From Alectoria sarmentosa (Eukaryota; Ascomycota; Lecanoromycetes; Lecanorales; Parmeliaceae): a stretch of 40,135 bases of DNA. The translations under genes and the position numbers were made by a program. Below the pieces are notes generated by a model that searched no databases, had not been told where the DNA came from, and saw only the letters and a list, made by a program, of their open reading frames with translations. The stretch is from contig WOGZ01000300.1 in the NCBI GenBank assembly GCA_009733775.1, positions 1-40,135 of the forward strand, given 5' to 3'. Positions 1 through 10,844 of this stretch are shown here, in pieces (the first letter of the stretch is position 1; each line of letters starts with the position of its first letter).

Positions 1-2940
1 TTTACGATTTACGATTATTAAGCGAGAAATTTACGTTTTTTATTAATTTTATCGTTACATTATTTACAATTTACGAATTTTATATAAAATTGCGCTTATT
101 TAAAAATATATAAAAAATGTGTTTAATTTTTTATAATCGATTTCTCGCAACTTTCAAAAATTTATATTATATGTTTATATAATCATTATTATAAAATAAA
201 TTTATGCGATTTCAACGATATAATAATCTCGTAAATATGATAAAAAATTATGATGTTATTCAAAAAAGAAATTAATTCGTGAAATGAGCGAAAACATTTC
301 TCGAAAGTCTCGTTATCGATTCGACTTAACATATTTGAATTAAATATTACTTTATATATATTCAAATCTAATAATTTTTATATCGTTGAAAAGCGTATAT
401 CGAGTTATATAATTTATGAAATTATAAAGAAATTTTATTTTTAAAAGAGTAAGGGGTAAAAGATGTAAGATTTTTATATACAAATTTTGATAAAGGCGCT
501 CGAAAGGCCTAAACGTCGTTATTCGAACGTTATTTAAAATAGAAAGTAATGTCAGATTGATGATTAATTGCATATACAAATTTAAGATATTTTAGCTCAG
601 CTTTACATTATTCTTTTATATATACTAATAACATTAATTATTAATAAAAAAAAATCTTAAATTTTGAATCGTAAATTTTCTCGCGTTGAATGTTTTAATT
701 TTAATTTATTTTTATAATTTAGTTTTTTAATATAAAACTCGATTAAGTTTAACGCGATTTAACGCATTTAACGTCGATAATGCATTAACGTCGAATTTTA
801 ACGTTTATATACTTTTTAACATTAATATATACTTATAATATAATATAGTTAAAATTTTATATAAATTATATATAAATGCTAATTTAATTCAAATATGCAA
901 TTTTTTTAAAATATTTTTAATTTCGAATAATAATTATTATTATTCGTTTTAAATTCTAATTTTTTTTATTATTTAATTATTTATATCGAAAACCTCGATA
1001 CGTATTTTATATATTATAATCGAAAACGATTTTTTATATTATTAATTTATATACGTATTTCATTCACGTAATCTTCTTTTTCAAAGTCTTTTTTATTTCG
1101 ATCGTAATGATTTATTAAAAAAGATCGTTACTTTATAATTTATTTACGATTACGATTTATTTTACATACGCGTATTAATAATTTTTAAACGTTATTATTA
1201 ACTTATTTTTGATTATCTTCGTCGTAAATTTCTTTGTTTTTGATTTTTTTAAATCGTATTACAATTTATTTTATTCGTTTTATATTTATAAACGCGATAA
1301 TTATCAAATAAATAAAATTCGATAAAATAAATATATTTAAAAAAGATCGCGTAAACGATTGTTTTTTTCATTTATTAAGAAAAAAATTATCTTCTAAACT
1401 CGAATATTATTTTAATTAATTAATTAATTTTTTTCGTTTTATTATTTATACTTTATCGAATTTTTAAATAAATACTTTCGTTTAATTAATATTTTTTCTT
1501 AAAACATTTTATATAAACGCGATAAAAAATTTAAAAGACGTATTTTTAATAATTTTAAAAATCGTAATCGTTATTTCATCTTTATTAAACGCTTTAATAA
1601 ACGTTTTTTTTAAATTATTATTATTTAAAATGTTTCTAATTCGTAATTCGATGTTTTATATATTTTTATTTTCGTCTTATTTCGAATTCTTCGCGATATT
1701 CTTTTTCGACGTTATTATTAATATCATTATTTTCGTTATTATCGTATTTTTTATATCTTTCGACGATAATCTTAATTATTATTTATTTACGTTTTTTAAC
1801 GCTTTTCAATTCGTTATTTATTAAAACGAGTATATTATAATCTCTTTTATAAATATTAAAAATTCGCTTAGAGAATAAAATTCAATTTCTTTGCATAAAG
1901 CATTTAATTCTTTTATATAAAACATTTTTTTATATAAAGCATTTAATTTCTTCGCATAAACTATCTCTTTATATAAAACATTTAATTCTCTTATATAAAA
2001 CATTTAAAAAAATGTTTAAAGTTATTATTTTTCGAATTTTATTTAATTTTAAAATTTGCAAAATACATTGCATTAAAACTCGCGAAAATCGTTAAAAAAA
2101 ATTGTATTAATTTTTATAACTCGATAACGATTTTTTTTTTATAAAACTCTTAATTAATAAATTATTTTACGCGATTAATTATAAAATTCTTTAATTAAAA
2201 ATATAAGTGCACGTTAAATATTTTAATAAATATTTTATTTCAAATCTCGAAAAATAGTAATTTTTAACATTTTTTGAAATTAATTTCTTTATATAAAATA
2301 TTTAATTTCTTCGTATATTTAATAAACTTTAAGTTTTTATAATAAATATTAAATATTAAATTTATATTAAGTTTTTTATATTATAAAAAAAAGTAATTTT
2401 TTATATTAAAAGATTATAATATATATATAATTTTTATATTAAAACGTCGTAATATATATTAAGTTTTTACGTTAAAGTAATAAATTTTTAAATTAAAAAT
2501 ATTAAGTTTTAATATTAAAACGTTTCAACGTAAATCAAATTTTTATATTAAAACGTTAAATTTCAAATTTTTATTATATTTTATATATTCAATATTATTA
2601 ATAAAGTAAATATAAAATATAAAATATAAATTAATTGTTTTTTTAAAGCTGTTTTAAAGTAAGTTTAATATATAATATTTATTATATAATTAATATAATA
2701 ATAAATCGAAAAAAATTAAAAACTAATTATTTTTATACTTAATGCGTTAATAAAAATATACGAAATAAAGAATTATATATATATATATTAAAAATTACGT
2801 ATAAATATTAATAATTTTATTAAATTAAAAGCGACGATATACGAAAGTAAAGTTATTAAAAACGTTTAAAATTTTATTAATAATAAAGATTTATTTAATT
2901 TCTTAATTTCTTAATTTAAACATTAACAAATAAATTGAAA
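1..2940. repeat. AT-rich, RIP-mutated block left of the UTP10 island; family not identified
   Basis: This block is almost entirely A and T. Most remaining cytosines lie in CpG: in the first 60 bases five of six are followed by G. No intact gene is present. On the minus strand between roughly 300 and 2000, long frames broken mainly by TAA and TGA read as a hydrophilic protein, as expected when RIP turns Trp and Gln codons into stops. I could not match this to reverse transcriptase, integrase or any other family, so the repeat type is unknown. Composition changes to normal over about 2940-3000, just upstream of UTP10. I saw no terminal repeat or target-site duplication marking an element end here. 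Confidence 0.7.
1885..2010. repeat. Degenerate short tandem repeat
   Basis: About five imperfect copies of a unit of roughly 20-26 bp built around TATAAARCATTTAATTCTTT follow one another. On the minus strand they encode a repeating pattern of the type ELNALYKE / MFYIKELNALCKE. Another unit lies nearby at about 2284-2312. The repeat sits inside the left RIP-mutated block, so it is probably part of a decayed element and not a functional satellite. Confidence 0.6.
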
Positions 2941-2959
2941 GATGATAATAATATTTTCA

Positions 2960-3235
2960 ATCATTGCTCGTAAAATGTAGAGCACGAAATGTATGTCAAA
3001 TGAGCAGGTGGGGGGCGCAAAGGTGTACGCGCTATCTGAAAATAGATTAGCTATCCGGATATCAAGAAAGTACGCCTCCCGGTCTTCCGGCCCGTCGATA
3101 CTCTAAACCTGCCTGTGCCTAAATGGCTCCCTCCAAACTTTTTTTTTCTGATTGATCGATGAAATGTATCAATGGATTGGAATTCCAAGGTCCTTTGAGT
3201 GTTCTATGTAGAGGATCAAAACCGTCATCATTATC
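2960..3235 (+). promoter_or_regulatory. Upstream region of UTP10
   Basis: About 280 bases of normal composition separate the AT-rich block from the UTP10 start codon, so the promoter and 5' leader must be short or extend into mutated DNA. A pyrimidine-rich stretch with a run of T lies at about 3131-3150. I see no clear TATA box or other site that can be named with confidence. Confidence 0.4.
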
Positions 3236-6200
3236 ATGGCCACAGCGCTGGCCTCACAATTGGCCCAGATCCGTGCCTATTCTACCAATCCCCTCGACCT
3301 CAAAGCTCAAAAGAAAGCCCATTCGCGGTCCCTTCTCTATGAACCTGGTGTCGCCGCAAGCCAGGACTTCGATTCGTTGTACCAGATTTGTTATGAGGGC
3401 TTCCAAGAACTCTGTCGTTTGGACTCGAGGTTCGCCGGTTTTGACAAAAATCTTTTCAGCGAACAGAGCAAGCAGGAAGACCGAACGCAAATGACTGCTG
3501 CCCAAAATCAACAGCTTGATGTTGTCCTCGAGGAGTTCTTACATCTAGTCAGTAGTAGGCTGCTATTGAAACCCGCGCTCAAAGCTGTGGAATGGCTCAT
3601 TAGGCGATTCAGGTCAGTCAGTGGCCGCCTTTTATTTGCCTCAACTTCTTGGGCCTGACGACTATTCAAATTAGGGTTCACCAAAATAACACTCTGTGCC
3701 TGGTATTAGCCATTCTGCCATTCCATACCACTCTGATATTCCCAACCATGCTTTCACTCATATCCGAAAACATATCCCCTACTCTCAGATTTCTCCGCCC
3801 CTACGTTCAGTCCCTTGCGAACCCACCGCGTCATGCAATCGTACACGCTGCATCCATCAACCGCCAATTTCTAACCGCTATGAGTGCTCACGTACTTAAA
3901 TCCGGTCGCTTAGGCCTCGATCATCCTGCCTTGGTATCATTGTGGGCGTCAGTTGCTACTGAAGCTGTAGCTGCGATGCTTGACCAGGGTCGCTCCACTA
4001 GACGCGAGGCACAGAAGCAAAACCAAGAAGACATCATTCTGTTCTTGCTACCCATCATCAACGATGGTCTCTCTGTTGATAATGTGCCGGATCTTCGAGT
4101 GGGATGCTATATGATTCTAATCATCTTAGCCTCCAAAGCCGACCTGGATGATGATGTAATATCCTTAATGATGGAAGCAGTCACGTCCGAATGGTCTCAG
4201 ACTTCCCATGCTGGACTGATATGCCTAGGCATTTTGGCTGAGCAAAAGCGAACAGCCGGTCTACCCAGGAAAGCTTTTAGAGCAGTCATTGCGCTCGAAC
4301 ACCTGGATGACGACCTCATGACACTCAATAAGCATTACAAAATTGACAAGCTCGTTTTAGGTGTCGCGCTTGGTATTGTGTCAGGACTGAGAAAAACTCG
4401 AGACACAAGCGGGCTGCGGCTTTTGAAGACCTTGGTGCAAGCCAACATTTTGAGTCATGCTTCCACAAAGGCTGTAGTCAAGTCAATAAATACTAAAGCT
4501 CAGACGACGGCGCCCAATCTTAATCCATTTTTCGATGTGAGGGGGTCTTTGGAAGATCATGTTCTTCGTCTATGCGATCCGAAGGATATTGGGACTGTCA
4601 TACACAGCAGTATTGAAGAATCAGATTCTGACATGGGTTCTCTGGAAAACAGACTTCATCGGGTATCTCATAACAAAGGGAGCACACCTGAGCAGCTTAC
4701 CGAGGATGTGGACATGGAGGATGCGGATGAACAAATGACAACAGACAAATTCGAGGCTATAATGAGCCGGATTCCAACCCGGACAGCATATGAAATATCG
4801 TTCCTGTCACACTCGGACTCCTACGTCTACGGCAGTCTGGCCCATGCTTTTCTCTCCATTTACACGTCTACAATCAATCTGGAAAGATTTTCTGATCTGC
4901 CGGTCCTTCGAAAGTCTCTGGGAATGACTAAGCCCCTTTTCCTTTCATTCTTTGTCCGAATATGGTGTGGCCATGTTCCAGCAAAAGCGAGAACAGCAGC
5001 AGTCCGGACTGTGGTTGAATACATTAGGAAGGAAACCCTTGCAGCTGACGTGCAGATGTTATTGCCATACATAATGTACGCGCTCGCTGATACGTCTCCC
5101 AGCGTTCGCCGCGCAGCGGCAGACCTTGTCTTGGTCCTAGCGGCTGCTTACGGAAGAATAGCTAATAAGGGAGACAAAAACGCAAAAAAATCAATACTGG
5201 GCCAGCAGCAGATTTATGGTCAGGGCGGCGAAACTCAAGCAGTGACATGGCTTTCCAGCAAAGAGGCCGCCCGCATCATCTCGGACCTGATGGTTCCTGG
5301 TCTGGAAGAATGCATGCTTGATGAAAGCCACGTCTTTCAGCTCCTCTCAGATAATTTGAACGGCCCAAAGCATAGCAAAGGTTCCAACGCTACACAAAAG
5401 GAAATGAAGACGTCTCTGCGGCTAGCCTTATTCAGCAGTCTCTGTAGTCATGTTGTTAATACACCGCTGTACGCCGTCAAATTTCGCCTACTTCAGGTGC
5501 TAAATCAAGTCCCCAAGGTGGGCAGCACTTCGCGTACGAAGTTATTGCTTCCTTTGCTATCCAACACTATGAAACAAGGCCAATTCGAATTTGAACGCAT
5601 CTGTGACAAAGAGCATTTGGTTTCATCACAGCTACTCGACAGTATGGCTAGTATCATTACCCCAAGCGATCGTGAGGGTATTCAGACTTTGAAGTGTATC
5701 ATCGGGCCTCTGAATAATCTGAATTTCCCGAATCTAAGAGCCACAGCATTGCACCGCTTGCACGTCATTTGGACGTTTATCAGTATCGATCTCCAATTCT
5801 TGTTGGCAAAAGCCTTGTTTGAGTCAGCTGTTGGCAACGTTGAAGCTGGGGCAAACGACAATCAAGAGGCTGAGGCTATGGAAACGTTACGAACGTTGCC
5901 ACTTTCTACTGCCATACTCCAATATTTCACAGAGAATTTACCTTCGATTTCGTCTACTTTCCAAGACAAGCTCCCGGTGTCGAAGCGCAGGCGGATAAGT
6001 CATTGCCTTTCAGATGAAGTTGGCGCACCCGATGGACGCAATCTCGCATCCGCCATCCGGCAAATCACGTTTGTCCTTGAGTTGGTAGGAGATGCCAAAA
6101 CTGAGCGGCATCCTGAACTCTTGGGAGGTCTCTTCCAAATTATGTGTGACTTGCAGCATTTTCAAAGCCGTTCGATAACAGCCATAGGCTATCTTCAAGT

Positions 6201-9105
6201 GCTGGCTATAGAAGGCATGCTTGCCATTGTGAAAAGAGCGGACGTACGTACTAGATCATGCTATGCTTCGGAAGAAGACCACTGAGGACGCTGACTTTTG
6301 GTAGGCCCGAACGGGCTTAAAGATTGACCATGCCTCCGTTCGATCCGACGTTCTCATTGACTGTATCAGGACTACGGCAAACCCTCAAGTTCGCAATTCT
6401 GCCTTACTGCTAGTGTCTGCGCTCGCAATGGTCGCCCCGGAATTAATCTTACACAGCATTATGCCTATTTTTACATTCATGGGTACCAACGTCCTACGCC
6501 AGCAGGATGACTTTTCGGCATACGTAGTAAAGCAGGTGAGTGCGTTCGGACAACGATCTATTCGTTGGAGCTAACGGAGGTGCAGACCATGGATTCGGTC
6601 ATCCCGCGTCTGGTGCAGTCGCTACACAAACGCAAAGATGGCCCACTCATGAGTGTCTCGGAGCTGCTGCTGAGTTTTGCAGCTGCCTACGAACATATCT
6701 CACCCCAACGACGGCTCGATCTTTTTGTATCACTAGTGAACAAGGTTGGTCCCAATGACTATCTGTTCGCGTTGCTCACAATACTGTTGGACAAGTTCCC
6801 AGGCGACAGAAGTATAGTACAATTCGCGGTTGATCTTAGCAGCCGCTACGATGTGAAGACACGCCTCCACGTAAGGATGCTCAAAAGCTACATGTGGATG
6901 GCCCTAACATCTTGCAGATGGTGAAACAATATTTGGATTTAATTCTTGATGCTCGGAAACCAAAGCCGACTTTCTCCAAGTCTTTATTGCAGCTTGACGA
7001 CGTTGACGGAGCTATTTCAAATTTATTCCCACTCGCGCCTGCAATCCTTAGCGACGCGAATTTAGTCTCGGAGGTGTTCAGAAGATCATGCGACGGCGGC
7101 GAGGATGCTGCAAATATCCGCGCCCTCTTTGCAAACATCCTTGAAGACACCTTCATTCTTTCGGAGCATTACAAAGGGAACGAAACATGTCAGTGGCCCA
7201 TATGATATGCTTAACCATCGTCCATGCTGACGATACCGTAGTAAATGTATTATGTATGCAACTGTTAGATGCATCCCTAGGAATGCTGCCGATATCGGAA
7301 TTGATCGAAAGCCTTCTGAGTGTGTTTGCGCGAACAGAGGATAACGTCAGTAAACAATCATAGTCCTATAGCCTTACAGCTTACCCGCTCCAGATCCGCC
7401 TACAAGTACTTCGATCATTTGGACATCGGCTCAACGACAACAAACTCGACCTGAAAGCATCACAGGCCGCGTGTCTTGCGTTCCTCCCTAATCTCGAATC
7501 CATCATTGAGGAGTCTTCAGACGTGTCACTGAAACACACAGCTGTTGTTTGTATGCATCGTATCGCGGAACTTTTTGGCAAGAAGGATGTCGCTGCGATC
7601 ATTGCCAGTGCCAGAATCGTTGCCGGGAACAAATGCCTGAGGGCAAGCGAAAGCAGTCTCCGAACGATCTCTATGCTGTGTCTCGCGACGATGATCGAAG
7701 TGTCAAGCGATAGCTTTATTTCGATCTTACCGCTCGCTCTTCCCGAGGTAATGGACAGCTTGTCGACCAGCATCGAAGAAGACACAGAAGATGGCGCCTT
7801 ACACAATGCAGTCTACTCATTTCTCAGCGCTCTCATCCTTTACGTGCCATGGATGGTTATCGGCGCTGATCTAGACTTGGTACTGAAGCTATCATTTGAG
7901 TCAGCTAACGCTGGAATTGGTAGATATTGTGATCAGATTCGCATTGAGGCTCTACGACTCGTGCCTAAAAACGTAGAAGCGAGGGAATGCTTGGCTGCTT
8001 TGGATAGGACTTGGACCATTGCAGTAATGGAGGGACCCCGGGTAAGCCACAAAGATTATCCTTGAATATGGCTTTGTATACTGAAGTCAACACAGGCTGT
8101 GAGGGAGCACCTTGAAATATTTCATCTCGCAATCGACCGCTATCCCAAATCGATGATTGTTCAGCACTCAGAGACGCTGGGTGGCTTGTTTCTTAAAATG
8201 TTCGACTTAAGGAGAATCCAGCTGTCACCCCTCATTGGTTACAATTATGACATAGCTGAGATTGGTGTGATCGAAGATACCGTCAACGAATCCGCAATTT
8301 CTATGGTCTACAAACTCAACGACAAAACATTCAGACCTATGTTCTCGCGAATGTTGGAATGGACCACCTTTCTAACATCAAAGAAGGACATGAAAGCTAC
8401 TATTCATAGGCAGATAACATGGTACACTTTCCTTCTCAAGTTCTTTGGCACTCTCAAGGTATGTTTATGAAATACGACTCGAGTCAGCGGCTACTAAACA
8501 TGATACTTAAAAGTCCATTGTCACCAGCTACGCTACGTTCATCATAGACGATGCCGCAGAGATACTCGAGGATTGCTCCCTGAATGACGAAGACTCATTA
8601 CTTCTATGGCGACAGGTCATTCTCACCCTCCAAAGGACCTTGGAGCACGACCAAGATGGTAAGATTCGTTCTCTCTGTTAGAAATATATTGAAAGCTCAC
8701 CATCCAGACTTCTACCAATCCCCTTCCCATTTCGCGCCCATCTCGGCCGCGCTCCTTGGCCAACTTGGCAACGCCCACAAAACTCCCCTTCTCCCTGAGC
8801 TGATTCCTGCCATCACTGAGCTGGCGGTTGCTACGGATTCTTCCACCCACCACAAGGAGATGAACGCCGTAATACTCAAATGCATGAGGTCGGAAATAGC
8901 AGCGGTCCGTTTAGCCGCTGTACAGAGTGAGCGAAACTTGACTGAGAGGCTAGGAGAAGAGTGGCTAGCATTACTACCGGAGATGCTGCCCTTTATCAGT
9001 GAGGTATTGGAGGATGGTGATGAGGCGGTGGAGCATGAGGTACAGAGGTGGGTTGTTGGGATCGAAGGGATATTAGGCGAGAGTCTTAACCCGATGCTGC
9101 AATGA
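3236..9105 (+). CDS. UTP10: U3 small nucleolar RNA-associated protein 10 (Utp10), ten exons
   Basis: Utp10 is a large HEAT-repeat protein of the small-subunit processome, in the UTP-A/t-UTP group, needed in the nucleolus for pre-rRNA transcription and 18S rRNA processing. My exon model is 3236-3612, 3675-6243, 6305-6535, 6586-6870, 6918-7188, 7242-7345, 7394-8041, 8096-8458, 8514-8658 and 8708-9105. It totals 5391 nt, or 1796 residues plus stop, close to the family's usual length of about 1770. All nine introns (47-62 nt) are GT-AG; several have CTAAC or CTGAC branch sites, for example 6571-6575 and 6904-6908. The start is chosen because the family N-terminus (LDLKAQKKAHSRSLLYEP, then DRTQMTAAQN) begins at this ATG. 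The N-terminal family domain should fall near residues 230-350. An acidic stretch (EDVDMEDADEQ) lies near residue 470. The BP28CT domain covers roughly residues 1510-1655, including YKLNDKTFRPMFSRMLEW. The C-terminus contains GEEWLALLPEMLPFISE. Coding sequence and codon use are normal, with no RIP damage, although the gene sits between mutated repeats. Confidence 0.95.
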
Positions 9106-9564
9106 AGGACTTGCGAAGAGATAAGCACCGATCGTTTATTCAGATGACCGCCTAGGGGACCCTGTAATGAACGACTCAATGAAACATTACCTTTTGCTTT
9201 TCTTTAAACGGAACATTGCGCAGACATCAATGTCACCTTTCTTGAGCAGCTTACCAGCCATCATTCTCACCACACATCAATCCCCTATCTTTGGATGTCT
9301 TTCTGGTCCATTGACCGAGATTTTCGCGACCTGCTATTGGCTTTATATATGATACGATAATGCCTGAACAAGACGCTGGCCAATTTGCCGAGGCGTCGAG
9401 CAGTTTTGAAAGCATAATATGAACAAGGACCATATCAGGGCGATCCTTTCTTTTAAAAATTGTCACAGGGACGCCATCCGGGTATCATTGCAGATCAGTT
9501 AATTCACCATTCAAAGACACTCGCTCTCGCACGGTCTGCTCCCTCACGTCTCATTCACATGAGC
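9106..9564. other. Intergenic region between two convergent genes
   Basis: This stretch of normal composition lies between the UTP10 stop codon and the stop codon of the minus-strand gene fragment. It must hold both 3' untranslated regions. Short open frames on both strands overlap each other and resemble no known protein. I see no separate gene here. Confidence 0.6.
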
Positions 9565-9968
9565 TCAACCCTTTTCCCACTCGTCTGGCCAAAAGAATTG
9601 GGCATCCCCAAAATCTCCCACATCGATCATCTGGTTCTCCTTCAACTCAACTGGTATGAGTACGGGCTTCTTCCTCGTCTTGGGCAATGCTAAGGGCCTC
9701 ACTTGATCCGAGTCTGACATCCGTGTATGGCTGAAAGGGGGATAGGATCGAGGAGAGACAGGTTGCGATTCTACGTCGAACTCGTCATCTTCGTCCTTGC
9801 GACGGCGTTTGTGGCTGCTCACCGCGGGCACAGTGACCATGGGTTGATGGGAATCGGAGATTGCTTCTGGCTCTTGACCTGACAGAAAACACCAGTCATC
9901 GCTATTAAACTGCCACGGCGGGAGATGTTCTTCAGAGAGGACTGGTTGTGTATTGTGACCACCGATTT
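9565..9968 (-). pseudogene. C-terminal fragment of an unrecognised protein, cut off at a transposon junction
   Basis: The minus-strand frame ends at the TGA at 9567-9565 and is open back to the AT-rich boundary, giving about 130 residues. A methionine at 9840 is internal: the frame continues upstream with normal composition through WQFNSDDWCFLSGQEPE. Visible features are a basic patch (SHKRRRKDEDDE) that could act as a nuclear localisation signal, followed by acidic and proline/serine-rich sequence, and the end DVGDFGDAQFFWPDEWEKG. I do not recognise the family. The gene converges on UTP10. Its 5' part is missing: between about 9963 and 9975 the sequence switches to minus-strand reverse-transcriptase coding sequence of a mutated Ty3/gypsy element. 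It is therefore probably a broken remnant, unless the rest lies in another exon that I cannot see. Confidence 0.6.
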
Positions 9969-10321
9969 CGAGTAAAAATTTATTTAAGAATTTTAAAAGT
10001 TTCGCGTATTTTTTTAATAAATATAAAAAATGATTTGATTTCGTTTTTTTGACTCTCGCGTAATATTAATTATAAATTTAATTATTTACGAGAATTTTTT
10101 CACGAATCGATAATAAAAGTTTACGAACTTTAAAGAAATCGATAAATTTTTGATAAATTTTAAATTTAATTATTTAATGATGATTTTGATGCGCGTTGAT
10201 TTTATTTAAATATTATATTAATATATAATAAATTTCAAAAAGATAACCTTATTACGATTGAAAACGCATTTTGATAATTTTATATAAAATCGATATTTTA
10301 ATAACGTATATAAAAATAAAA
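9969..10321 (-). pseudogene. Element D, left piece: end of a Ty3/gypsy reverse transcriptase, RIP-mutated
   Basis: Reading the minus strand from 10321 downward gives LLKYRFYIKLSKCVFNRN and then VIFLKF, the segment that follows the catalytic YxDD motif in Ty3/gypsy reverse transcriptases. After a small frameshift near 10195 it continues as SLKFVNFYYRFVKKFS, the usual FLGxxNFYRRFI block. The end reads like the start of the RNase H linker. Stops sit where Trp or Gln is expected. This is the continuation of the reverse transcriptase at 36198 onward, from which it is separated by 25.9 kb of inserted elements. The element ends here without an LTR, directly against the gene fragment, so it was truncated or rearranged. 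Confidence 0.8.
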
Positions 10322-10475
10322 TGTTATAAAAAAAAGGTTTTTATAAGTAAAAGAAATATAAATTTTAAAAAGTCTGTGATAGAAGCTATATATTAAATAG
10401 AAATTAGAAGTTAAATTATATAAAGTTTAATTGCAAAAGACTTTCTTATAATCGCATTTATTAATTATTATAAAA
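10322..10475 (-). repeat. LTR of element A, left copy (probable 3' LTR)
   Basis: This 154-bp sequence aligns without gaps to 36044-36197 in direct orientation. Its ends are TGTTATA and TATAAAA, against a perfect inverted TGTTATA...TATAACA in the right copy. Similarity continues about 10 bases further left (AAAAAYAAAA), so the outer edge is uncertain and no clear target-site duplication can be read. Most differences between the copies are transitions, with a few transversions, which fits an old insertion. Orientation is inferred as minus because the adjoining internal sequence carries a purine-rich GCGAGGGC motif on the minus strand 13 bases before the LTR, as element C does before its own 3' LTR. 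Confidence 0.7.
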
Positions 10476-10638
10476 TAAATAAAATAAAGCCCTCGCGATT
10501 ATAAGCATTTCGAAAACATTTAAATAATAAATAAAAAAAGCTTTTCACAAATTATAAGCAAACTCTTTTTTTTAAACATATAATCACATTATAAAATCTG
10601 CTCTTATAAAAAAAATTTATTATAACATTTTAAAAATG
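10476..10638 (-). mobile_element. Element A, internal piece next to its left LTR
   Basis: This 163-bp stretch lies between the left LTR of A and the 5' LTR of B. On the minus strand positions 10497-10490 read CGCGAGGG, followed by a T-rich run up to the LTR. Element C has GCGAGGGCGC at 27738-27747, 26 bases before its 3' LTR. The shared motif is consistent with the last codons of pol and a polypurine-type priming region. The final five bases (10634-10638, AAATG) are the left copy of the B target-site duplication. Confidence 0.5.
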
Positions 10639-10826
10639 TGTTATGGTTGCTTGCTAGACAGCTTGGCATTTAATATAGCGTAACTTTCTTAACATAGAGA
10701 ATATAAAAATTATCACACATTTAATAACATGACTTGTTTTTTTATTTTCTTTTATCCTTTTGTTTCCGCATATAAAAAAAATCATTTCGTGATATAAAAA
10801 CCTCATTTTTATCGAAAACCTTGTCA
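10639..10826 (+). repeat. Element B 5' LTR
   Basis: This 188-bp repeat begins TGTTATGG and ends CTTGTCA. The copy at 28319-28506 has the same length and begins TATTATGA, with RIP changing the TG. All differences I aligned are C/T or G/A. It lies directly after the AAATG target-site copy. Confidence 0.9.
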
Positions 10827-10828
10827 AT

Positions 10829-10844
10829 TAATAACAACATTGAA
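10829..10844 (+). other. Probable tRNA primer-binding site of element B
   Basis: The sequence TAATAACAACATTGAA starts two bases after the LTR. At the equivalent position element C has TGATAACAATATCGGA, one base after its LTR. The two differ only by transitions, so both elements probably used the same tRNA primer. The unmutated form may have started with TGG, complementary to a tRNA CCA end, but that is inferred. Confidence 0.55.

Noticed and set aside
3159..9693. Extra open frames in the gene island, such as 3159-3494, 7381-7806 (minus), 8712-9179 (minus) and 9460-9693.
   Set aside because: They overlap confirmed UTP10 exons or the convergent gene fragment in other frames and resemble no protein.
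9969..10321. The minus-strand gene fragment appears to continue in frame into the AT-rich DNA (open through LLKKYAKLLKFLNKFLLEIGG and beyond), suggesting RIP leaking into the gene.
   Set aside because: A different frame of the same stretch gives clear Ty3/gypsy reverse-transcriptase blocks that continue the protein at 36198 onward, so the open frame is chance in AT-rich sequence.
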